Below are positions 35,418-42,600 of a stretch of 64,000 nucleotides of DNA, piece after piece. The position numbers and the translations under genes are program-made. The notes beneath the pieces were generated by a model. That model ran no database searches. It had not been told where the DNA came from and saw only the letters and a program-made list of their open reading frames with translations. The stretch comes from Streptomyces venezuelae (GTDB taxonomy: Bacteria; Actinomycetota; Actinomycetes; Streptomycetales; Streptomycetaceae): NCBI RefSeq assembly GCF_008642335.1, contig NZ_CP029191.1:6138001-6202000 (forward strand). Direction: 5' to 3'. Every line of letters begins with the position of its first letter. Positions within the stretch are counted from its first letter, which is position 1.

Positions 35418-35714
35418 ATGGCAACGGACTACGACACCCCACGTAAGACCGACGATGACGTCAACGAGGACAGCATCGAGGAGCTCAAGGCACGGCGGAA
35501 CGACAAGTCGACCTCAGCGGTCGACGTCGACGAGTTCGAGGCCGCAGAGGGCCTCGAGCTGCCCGGCGCCGACCTTTCCAATGAGGAGCTCGCCGTCCGC
35601 GTGCTCCCGAAGCAGCAGGACGAGTTCACCTGCATGAGCTGCTTCCTGGTGCACCACCGCAGCCAGCTGGCCAAGGAGAAGAACGGCCAGCCGATCTGCC
35701 GCGACTGCGACTGA
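35418..35714 (+). CDS. DUF4193 family zinc-ribbon protein
   Basis: A 98-residue acidic protein, a conserved actinobacterial DUF4193 member. The N-terminal 60 residues are Asp/Glu-rich and probably disordered. The C-terminal part has two CxxC pairs, CMSC (71-74) and CRDC (94-97), that would bind one zinc ion (FTCMSCFLVHHRSQL ... GQPICRDCD). Such proteins resemble small RNA polymerase- or ribosome-associated factors, but no function is known. A strong purine-rich ribosome-binding site lies upstream. It is followed 13 bases after the stop by the next gene. Confidence 0.92.
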   Translation: MATDYDTPRKTDDDVNEDSIEELKARRNDKSTSAVDVDEFEAAEGLELPGADLSNEELAVRVLPKQQDEFTCMSCFLVHHRSQLAKEKNGQPICRDCD

Positions 35715-35727
35715 GGCGGGGTCGGCC

Positions 35728-36669
35728 GTGACTGGCTCGACCCCGTTCCGGAAGCGCCGCTTCCGCAAGCGCGGGGCGGACGAAGCCGGCGTCTCGGACG
35801 TCGGCGCACGTGACGACGGGCGAGGCTCTTCAGCAGACGGAGCAGCCTCGCTCGAACCGGCGAACGCCCTGGAGGCGGTGCCGGACGCGACGGCGGCCGA
35901 CAAGGCCCCCAGGACCGCAAGGAGCGCCGATGAGGCCGGGTCCAGGGGCAGCCGTGTCGCCGCCGTCACGCACGGAGTGAAGGAAGGCGTGCGCAAGGGC
36001 GGGCGCGGCGCCAAGGCCGGCATCGGCTATCTCGCCGACCGGCTCATCGAGAACGCCCCGCGGATCCCGGTCCGCGATCTCGCGACCCTCCGCAAGCAGT
36101 TCCCGGGCCTCGGCCCCGAACAGCTCGCGGACAAGCTCATCGCGGGCGCCGCCAACGCCACGTCCACCGTGGGCGCGGGAGTGGGCGCCGCCGCGATGCT
36201 GCCGGTGCCGCCCGCGATGCCCGCCGAGCTCGCGGCGGAGATCACCGGCGTCGCCGCCATCGAACTGAAGCTGATCGCCGAGCTGCACGAGGTCTACGGC
36301 CTGCGGCCGGAGGGCAACCTCAAGCAGCGCAGCACCGCCTACCTCAACTCCTGGTCGCAGGAGCGCGGCGTCGAGGTGACCAAACCCGCGACCTTCAACG
36401 CCGCCCTGGGCGGCCAGATGAAGCGCGAGCTGCGGCAGCAGATCATGAAGCGGATGGTCCGGAACCTGCCGAACCTCATGCCCTTCATGGTCGGTGCGGC
36501 GGTCGGAGCGGTCATGAACCGCAGGGACACCAGGAAGCTGGCCTCGCGCATCCGCAAGGACCTGAGCAAGAACCAGGTGCCCTGGAGCGAGCTGCCCCAG
36601 CTGCCGCCCCTGGAGAAGCCGGACAACCCGCTGCGGATGGGAGAGATCCCCCGCGAGCTGGGGCGCTGA
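35728..36669 (+). CDS. Conserved hypothetical protein with hydrophobic central region
   Basis: A 313-residue protein beginning at GTG. The first 100 residues are basic and low in complexity. The middle contains ATLRKQFPGLGPEQLADKLI, then a hydrophobic stretch GAGVGAAAMLPVPPAMPAEL (about 152-171) and ITGVAAIELKLIAELHEVYG, a pattern reminiscent of EcsC-type proteins. A second hydrophobic segment, NLPNLMPFMVGAAVGAVMN, lies at about 249-267. The C terminus is Pro-rich (LPQLPPLEKPDNPLR). It probably associates with membranes. Function unknown; the EcsC resemblance is by eye and unverified. It may be co-transcribed with the DUF4193 gene. Confidence 0.8.
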   Translation: MTGSTPFRKRRFRKRGADEAGVSDVGARDDGRGSSADGAASLEPANALEAVPDATAADKAPRTARSADEAGSRGSRVAAVTHGVKEGVRKGGRGAKAGIGYLADRLIENAPRIPVRDLATLRKQFPGLGPEQLADKLIAGAANATSTVGAGVGAAAMLPVPPAMPAELAAEITGVAAIELKLIAELHEVYGLRPEGNLKQRSTAYLNSWSQERGVEVTKPATFNAALGGQMKRELRQQIMKRMVRNLPNLMPFMVGAAVGAVMNRRDTRKLASRIRKDLSKNQVPWSELPQLPPLEKPDNPLRMGEIPRELGR

Positions 36670-36685
36670 GCCCGCGACCAGTCCC

Positions 36686-37138
36686 TTACGCGGCGCTCTG
36701 GCGCACGGAGTCGAGGGCCGCCGCCAGCTCCTCCGGGTGCCGCGTCGAGACGTACACGTACGGAGTCGGATCCTCGGGATCCGTGATGTTCACGCGCAGC
36801 GCCGTCGGGATGTAGGCGCGCAGCAGCATGTACGCGCGAGGGTCCGCCTTGTACGAGCGCCAGGCGCGCGTCTCCTCACCGGTCAGGACCTCCGCGTCAC
36901 CCAGCGCGGACACCGGGATCTTCGCGTCGCCGACGACCAGTGAGCCCGCCACCACGCGGATCCGCACCGCGCCGTACGCGCTGGTGACGACCGCCGCCAC
37001 CGCCGTGCCGCCGACCAGGCCGCCGAGCAGCGGCAGCGTGCCGAACGGCAGCAGGATCAGGGCCATCGCCACACCCACCAGGACCGAGGCGAACCACCAC
37101 GAACGGGGCGCGGTCAGGCGTTCTTCGTAAGGCTGCAT
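36686..37138 (-). CDS. DUF3093 family membrane protein
   Basis: A 150-residue protein of the actinobacterial DUF3093 family. It starts MQPYEERLTAPRSWW and has two adjacent transmembrane helices at about 16-35 and 37-60, then a cytoplasmic beta-rich PH-like domain (IRVVAGSLVVGDAKIPVSAL ... PTPYVYVSTRHPEELAAALD). Function unknown. The ATG at 37138 is preferred to a longer frame. It is divergent from the thioesterase gene with a 58-base gap and convergent with the hypothetical gene at 35728. Confidence 0.88.
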   Translation of the reverse strand: MQPYEERLTAPRSWWFASVLVGVAMALILLPFGTLPLLGGLVGGTAVAAVVTSAYGAVRIRVVAGSLVVGDAKIPVSALGDAEVLTGEETRAWRSYKADPRAYMLLRAYIPTALRVNITDPEDPTPYVYVSTRHPEELAAALDSVRQSAA

Positions 37139-37196
37139 GGAACCTAGCTTGGCACGGTGCGGTCCCCACGCTGACGCGGAGGTAAGGTCTGCGCCT

Positions 37197-37781
37197 GTGA
37201 GTGGTACATCAGCAGCTCTGACGCCCCCGGCCGACGCCATAGCGCCCGTCCGCCACCCCGACGCACCCGCCCCCGGTGAGCTCATCGGTGCTCACTACGA
37301 GCACTGTTTCGGCTGCGGCGAGGGACAGGCGCACGGACTGCACCTCGCGGCGCGGGCCGGCGAGGGCGTGGCGGTCACCGCCGAGTTCACCGTGCGCGAG
37401 GCGCACCAGGGCGCCCCCGGGCTCGCCCACGGCGGGGTCCTCGCCACCGCGCTCGACGAGACGCTGGGCTCGCTGAACTGGCTGCTGCGCGTGATCGCCG
37501 TGACCGGACGCCTGGAGACCGACTTCGTGCGGCCCGTTCCGCTGGGCACCGTGCTGTTCCTGGAGGCCGAGGTCACCGCGGTCGCCGGGCGGAAGATCTA
37601 CTCGACCGCCACCGGACGCATCGGCGGCCCCGAAGGCCCCGTCGCGGTCCGTGCCGACGCGCTCTTCATCGAGGTGAAGGTCGACCACTTCATCGACAAC
37701 GGCCGCCCGGAGGAGATCCGGGCCGCCATGAACGATCCGGACCAGATCCGGCGCGCCCGCGCCTTCGAGGTGAACCCGTGA
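37197..37781 (+). CDS. PaaI family hotdog-fold thioesterase
   Basis: A 194-residue single-hotdog thioesterase. The signature regions are HYEHCFGCGEGQAHGLHL (residues about 34-51), GLAHGGVLATALDETLG (about 79-95), with the Asp/Glu of the active site, and ADALFIEVKVDHF. Members hydrolyse acyl-CoA or acyl-carrier-protein thioesters in the cytoplasm; the substrate is unknown. GTG at 37197 is the first start in the frame with conserved sequence. Its stop overlaps the dut start (GTGATG), so the two are coupled. Confidence 0.88.
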   Translation: MSGTSAALTPPADAIAPVRHPDAPAPGELIGAHYEHCFGCGEGQAHGLHLAARAGEGVAVTAEFTVREAHQGAPGLAHGGVLATALDETLGSLNWLLRVIAVTGRLETDFVRPVPLGTVLFLEAEVTAVAGRKIYSTATGRIGGPEGPVAVRADALFIEVKVDHFIDNGRPEEIRAAMNDPDQIRRARAFEVNP

Positions 37782-38320
37782 TGCCCTCCCGTGAGCTGGA
37801 CGTGCTGATCAGGCGCGTCGACCCCGAGGTGCCGCTGCCCGCGTACGCGCAGCCCGGCGACGCCGGCGCCGACCTGCGGACGACGGAATCCTGCGAACTG
37901 GCGCCCGGCGAGCGGGCAATTCTGCCCACCGGAGTGTCGATCGCCCTCCCTGAGGGGTACGCGGCGTTCGTACACCCCCGTTCGGGGCTCGCCGCACGCT
38001 GCGGTGTCGCTCTGGTGAATGCCCCGGGGACGGTGGATGCCGGGTACCGTGGGGAGATCAAGGTGATCGTGGTGAATCTCGACCCGCGCGACAGCGTGCG
38101 GTTCGAGCGTTTCGACCGGATTGCCCAACTGGTCGTCCAGCAGGTCGAGAAGGTTCGCTTCCAGGAGGTGGCGGAGCTTCCCGCATCGGCGCGGGCCGAG
38201 GGGGGCTTCGGGTCCACCGGCGGCCATGCCGCCGTGGGCAGCGGTCCGGGTGCGAACCCGGGCGAACAAACGGGTGGGAATCGATACGCATCGGTCGTAT
38301 CCGACCGGGAAGGACAGTGA
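37778..38320 (+). CDS. dut: Deoxyuridine 5-prime-triphosphate nucleotidohydrolase
   Basis: A 180-residue trimeric-type dUTPase that hydrolyses dUTP to dUMP, keeping uracil out of DNA and feeding dTMP synthesis. Motifs in order: PGDAGADLRT (1), PRSGLAARCGV (2), NAPGTVDAGYRGEIKV (3), ERFDRIAQLVVQ (4) and the flexible C-terminal GGFGSTGGH (5). A Gly/Asn-rich tail of about 30 residues follows. Either GTG 37778 or ATG 37781 can start; GAGG lies 7 bases before the GTG. The DUF3710 gene begins 2 bases after its stop. Confidence 0.95.
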   Translation: MMPSRELDVLIRRVDPEVPLPAYAQPGDAGADLRTTESCELAPGERAILPTGVSIALPEGYAAFVHPRSGLAARCGVALVNAPGTVDAGYRGEIKVIVVNLDPRDSVRFERFDRIAQLVVQQVEKVRFQEVAELPASARAEGGFGSTGGHAAVGSGPGANPGEQTGGNRYASVVSDREGQ

Positions 38321-38321
38321 C

Positions 38322-39095
38322 GTGTTCGGACGTCGCAAGAAGGACAGTGCCGCCGAGGACGCGGCGGGCGCGGACGAGCAGGTCGTCGACGACGTGCACG
38401 GTGACGAGCCCGCGGACTCCGCCGACGGCGCGCGCTCGCGCGTGAGGCTCGAGCCCGAGCCCCGTCCCGACGGTCCCTGGGACCTCTCGGAGGTCCGTGA
38501 GCCCGGCGAGGGCCGGGTGGACCTCGGCGGGCTCTTCGTGCCGGGCGTCGAGGGCATGGAGCTGCGTGTCGAGGTCGCGGGCGACGCGATCGTCGCGGCG
38601 ACCGTCGTGCTCCAGGACAGCGCCATCCAGCTGCAGGGCTTCGCCGCCCCCAAGAAGGAGGGCATCTGGGGCGAGGTCCGCGAGGAGATCGCCTCGGGCA
38701 TCACCCAGCAGGGCGGTGTCATCGACGAGGTCGAGGGCCCTCTCGGCTGGGAGCTGCGCGCGCAGGTGCCGGTGCAGCTGCCCGACGGCACGGGCGGCGT
38801 GCAGGTCGTGCGCTTCATCGGCGTCGACGGCCCGCGCTGGTTCCTGCGCGGTGTGATCTCCGGCCAGGGCGCGGTGCAGCCGCAGGCCGCCGGGCTCCTC
38901 GAGCAGATCTTCCGGGACACGGTCGTCGTCCGCGGCGAAGGACCGATGGCGCCGCGCGACCCGATCGTCCTGAAGCTGCCGGACGACGCGCAGATGGTCG
39001 CCGAGGGCGTCCAGCAGGAGCAGCAGGAGGGCTCGCGCTTCTCGGGCGGCATGGGGCAGCTGCAGCGCGGCCCCGAGATCACCGAGGTGCGCTGA
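38322..39095 (+). CDS. DUF3710 family protein
   Basis: A 257-residue protein beginning at GTG. The first 45 residues are acidic and disordered. The conserved DUF3710 domain follows (about 55-230), including VDLGGLFVPGVEGMELRVE, APKKEGIWGEVREEIASGI and RWFLRGVISGQGAVQP. Function unknown; the family is restricted to actinobacteria and is regularly found beside dut. No membrane segments or catalytic motif. The gene is nearly contiguous with dut, and a terminator begins about 48 bases after its stop. Confidence 0.9.
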   Translation: MFGRRKKDSAAEDAAGADEQVVDDVHGDEPADSADGARSRVRLEPEPRPDGPWDLSEVREPGEGRVDLGGLFVPGVEGMELRVEVAGDAIVAATVVLQDSAIQLQGFAAPKKEGIWGEVREEIASGITQQGGVIDEVEGPLGWELRAQVPVQLPDGTGGVQVVRFIGVDGPRWFLRGVISGQGAVQPQAAGLLEQIFRDTVVVRGEGPMAPRDPIVLKLPDDAQMVAEGVQQEQQEGSRFSGGMGQLQRGPEITEVR

Positions 39096-39142
39096 TCACC
39101 CACGTGATCTCAGGAGGGTGCTGACCCTCCCTCACATGCGCG

Positions 39143-39190
39143 GTGGCCCGCGATGGTTCCGGTTCGTCCGGACCGTTGCGGGCCACTTTT
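39143..39190 (+). terminator. Intrinsic terminator after DUF3710 gene
   Basis: GTGGCCCG pairs with CGGGCCAC, with further imperfect pairing inward around a TCCGGTTCGTCCGGA centre, followed by TTTT. It separates the dut operon from the ABC transporter cluster. Confidence 0.78.
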
Positions 39191-39235
39191 GTGTCCGCCC
39201 ATACTGTGCCGGTCACTCGGGGGGAGACCGGTGCG

Positions 39236-42200
39236 GTGAGGCGACGGCGGTTGCCCGCGGCGGTGCGGGGGAGCAGGCGGCACGGCCTGGTGTTTGGCGC
39301 GGCCGGGCTCGCCGTGCTGCTCGCCGCGACGGTGCTGGCCGCGCTGGCGGCACTCTCCGAGAAGGCCGTCGAGGGCGGAGTCCAGCGCAGGCTCGCCGCG
39401 GACCGTGAAGCCGTGGTCGAGGTGGCGGGCCCCCACCGGGCGCGTGGCGCGGGGAAGTTGAACGCGGACGTACGTGCCGCGCTCGACCGAACCTACGGCG
39501 ACGTGCCCCACCACACCTGGTCCGCGCTGCGCGCACCCGCGGCCCGCAACGACGAACTCGCCGTCACCACGGCCGCCGGCCGCCCGCGCGAGGACGCCAC
39601 GCTCTCCGTGGTCGCCGTTCAGGGCACGGAACGGCACGCCTCGCCGGTCACCGGACGGTGGCCGCGCACCGGCGGGGGACCGGTCGAGGTCGCGCTGACC
39701 GAGAGCGCCGCCGCGGAGCTCGCCGTGCGGCCGGGCGACGGGATCACCGTGCGGGGCGCGGACGAACGTCCTGTGCCGATGCGTGTCGTCGGGGTGTACG
39801 CCGCCGAGGGCCGCGCGCCGGCCGTGTGGGCCTCCTTGAGCAGTACGTTCGGGACGCCCGACACGATCGCGGTCGTGCCCCGCGAGGCCTTCGCCCGCAC
39901 CGAGGGCCTCGCGCGGGACGCCAGGGCGCTGTGGCTCGGGGTGCCCCGCGCGGACGGGCTGCGACTCGGCGACATCGAGCCGCTCCGGGAGCGGGCCGAA
40001 CGCTTCGCGGGCAGCGACGCGGTCGGCGGCGGCGACCTGACGCTGTCCGCCGGGCTGCGCCGCGCCCTCGACCGGCTCTCCACTCCGATCGCCGTGGCCC
40101 GCGCCGGGCTCTACGTCCCCGCGACGCTCCTCGCCGCGCTCGCCGTGGCCGCCCTCGTGCTCACCGCACGACAGCTCGCCGAACACCGACGCCCCGAGTT
40201 GGCGTTGCTGGCCGCCCGCGGAGCGGGTACGCGCCGGCTCGTCCTGTCGACCGCCGGACAGTGGGCCTGCGTCGCCGTCCCGGCCGGACTCGCCGCGCCG
40301 TTCCTCGCGGGGCCGCTGCTCCACGTACTCGAAGAGGCCGGGCTCATCGAGGGAGACATGCCCGCGACGGCGGTGACCGGGCCGGGGTGGGCGGCGGCCG
40401 TGGCGGCGCTCGTCGTGCACGGTCTCGGAGTGCTCGTGCCGACCGCGCGGGTCGTGCGGGACCGGCGGGCCGTGGCGAGGCTGCGGCTGCGCGTCGCGCG
40501 GTTCGCGGGGGCGCAGCGGTTCGGGGCGGATCTGGCGCTCGCCGCGGTCGCCGTGCTCGGCTGGCTGCAACTGCGGCAGTACCGGTCGCCGGTGACCGGC
40601 GGCAACGGTGTCGACCCGGTCCTCGTGCTCGCGCCCGTCGCGATGACCGTGGCGGCCGCGCTGCTCGTCCTGCGCTTCCTGCCGCTCCTTGCCCGCGTCG
40701 TCGACCCGCTCGCGCGGCGCGGGCGCGGCCTCGTCCTGCCGCTCGGCGGCTGGCAGATCGGCCGCCGCGCGGCCCGGCACGCGGGACCCGCTCTCGTGGT
40801 CACGCTCGCCCTCGCCGTCGCCGCCCTGAGCAGCACGGCACTCGCCGTCCTGGACCGCGGCGACCGCGACCAGGCCGCCTTCCAGGTGGGGGCCGACCTG
40901 CGCGTGGAGCCGGGAGACGGGGTGCCGCCGGGCGAGCGGCGCGCCGCGTACGAGGCGCTGCCGGGTGCCGCGTCCGTCACTCCGGTGGTCACCACGGAGG
41001 GGTACGTCGAGCAGGACGCCGTGGCCGTCACCGGCATCAACACCGGGCGCGGACCGGTCCCTTCGCTGCGCGGCGACCTCGTGGAGCGGCCCGTGCGGGA
41101 GCTTGTGGCGCCGCTCGGCCGAGGCATTCCGGAGCACGGCCTGCCGGTGGGGCGGGCGGCCACGGACCGGGGGCCGCTGACGGAGCTGCCGCTCCGCGTA
41201 CACCTTTCGGCGGACGGGGGCGGCACTGTGGTGCCCGTGCGTCTCACCGTCTTCTTCGAAGACGGCGACGGGTTGACCCGCTCGAGCTCCGTGACGATCA
41301 AGGAGGGCGGTGCCCGGACGCTCCTGCTGAAGGTGGGGGTCCGTGGTGCGGGCGTACGCATCCTCCAGATCGACCTGAGCATGGTCGGGGAGCGCGTACG
41401 GCGCACGTACCGGCTGACGGTCGACCGGGTGCCGGGTCTCACGCGCCCCGCGCGCTGGCGCGACCTGCGCACGGATCCGCCCGACCGGCGCGCGGCCGGC
41501 TGCCCCGGCGCCGCGCGCGAGGAGCCGGGACGTGGCCGGAAGCCACCCTCATCCGGGGCGGCGCCGGGACCCGTCCTCTGCTCCGACCGGCCCGGCGCCG
41601 GCAAGCTCATCGACGCGGTGCTGCGGGGGCCGGACGGAGACCTCAAGTACCCCACCTGGAGCGTGCGGCTCGGCACCGACCGCTCCAAGGGGCGCCCGGC
41701 CGCGCCCGCCCTCGCCGACGACGCGCTCCTGGCCTCCGGCACGGTGCGGGTCGGCGACACCGTGACCGTGCGGGGGAGCACGGGCGGGAGCGCGCGGGTC
41801 AAGATCGTCGGGCGGGTCGCGGCGGTGCCGGGGCTGCCGCGCGACCGGCCGCGCCTGCTCGCCGACTCCCGTGCCATGGCCGCGCAGTGGGCCCTGGGCG
41901 GGGCGTTGCCGGGGGCGGAGAGCGCGTGGTGGGTGGGGGTCCGGGGCCGGGACGCGGGGGCTGCGCTCGCGGCGGTGCGGGACGATCCGCGCCTCGGGCA
42001 CGCGGTGGACGTCCCGTTCGTTCAGGAGGAACTGGCCGCCGATCCCCTGCGGCGCGGGGCGCGCGGGGCGCTCGTCCTGTGCCTGGTGCTCGCGCCCGCG
42101 TTCGCCGTCATCGCGTTCACCCTGCACACGGTGGTCTCCGCGCGCTCCAGGGAACGGGAGTTCGGGCTGCTGCGAGCGCTCGGGGTGCGCCGGGGACAGC

Positions 42201-42484
42201 TCGCCGTATACCTCTGGACCGAGCAACTGGCCCTGGCCGCCGTGGCGACGCTGCTCGGCACGGCGCTGGGCACCGCGCTGGCCCTGCTGATCGTGCCGGT
42301 GGTGACGGTCGACGCGGAGGGGGACCCGGTCTTCCCGGACCTCCTGGCGTCGGTGCCGTGGGTGCGGGTGACGGTGACGGCGGGACTGACCGCGGCGGTG
42401 ATCTGCGGGGTCGTGACGGTGGCGGCGCGGGTCCTCGGACGGGTGGACCTGGCGCGGGTGCTGCGGGCGGGGGAGGGGGCGTGA
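39236..42484 (+). CDS. FtsX-type ABC transporter permease (large)
   Basis: A permease of about 1,082 residues. An N-terminal transmembrane helix (about 18-40) is followed by a MacB-like periplasmic-core region, then FtsX membrane blocks of about 3-4 helices each (about 285-480 and 490-540), a second large extracytoplasmic region (about 545-920, including a Pro/Arg-rich stretch) and a terminal FtsX domain (about 930-1,080) with ARSREREFGLLRALGVRRGQ. The final helices end at the C terminus. GTG at 39236 follows GGGGGAG by 9 bases; earlier GTGs at 39191 and 39206 are possible. Together with the second permease and two ATPases it forms an exporter of the MacB/Lol-like type; substrate unknown. Confidence 0.85.
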   Translation: MRRRRLPAAVRGSRRHGLVFGAAGLAVLLAATVLAALAALSEKAVEGGVQRRLAADREAVVEVAGPHRARGAGKLNADVRAALDRTYGDVPHHTWSALRAPAARNDELAVTTAAGRPREDATLSVVAVQGTERHASPVTGRWPRTGGGPVEVALTESAAAELAVRPGDGITVRGADERPVPMRVVGVYAAEGRAPAVWASLSSTFGTPDTIAVVPREAFARTEGLARDARALWLGVPRADGLRLGDIEPLRERAERFAGSDAVGGGDLTLSAGLRRALDRLSTPIAVARAGLYVPATLLAALAVAALVLTARQLAEHRRPELALLAARGAGTRRLVLSTAGQWACVAVPAGLAAPFLAGPLLHVLEEAGLIEGDMPATAVTGPGWAAAVAALVVHGLGVLVPTARVVRDRRAVARLRLRVARFAGAQRFGADLALAAVAVLGWLQLRQYRSPVTGGNGVDPVLVLAPVAMTVAAALLVLRFLPLLARVVDPLARRGRGLVLPLGGWQIGRRAARHAGPALVVTLALAVAALSSTALAVLDRGDRDQAAFQVGADLRVEPGDGVPPGERRAAYEALPGAASVTPVVTTEGYVEQDAVAVTGINTGRGPVPSLRGDLVERPVRELVAPLGRGIPEHGLPVGRAATDRGPLTELPLRVHLSADGGGTVVPVRLTVFFEDGDGLTRSSSVTIKEGGARTLLLKVGVRGAGVRILQIDLSMVGERVRRTYRLTVDRVPGLTRPARWRDLRTDPPDRRAAGCPGAAREEPGRGRKPPSSGAAPGPVLCSDRPGAGKLIDAVLRGPDGDLKYPTWSVRLGTDRSKGRPAAPALADDALLASGTVRVGDTVTVRGSTGGSARVKIVGRVAAVPGLPRDRPRLLADSRAMAAQWALGGALPGAESAWWVGVRGRDAGAALAAVRDDPRLGHAVDVPFVQEELAADPLRRGARGALVLCLVLAPAFAVIAFTLHTVVSARSREREFGLLRALGVRRGQLAVYLWTEQLALAAVATLLGTALGTALALLIVPVVTVDAEGDPVFPDLLASVPWVRVTVTAGLTAAVICGVVTVAARVLGRVDLARVLRAGEGA

Positions 42485-42600
42485 GGGGGCGTGGGCGCGA
42501 GCGCGCGTGGTGTTCCCGGGGCGCTTCTGGGCGTGTGCGGCGCGGGCGGCGGAGCTATTTGCTGTGTCGGGGTGTGGCTGGGTGAGCGGGGCGGTGGGGT

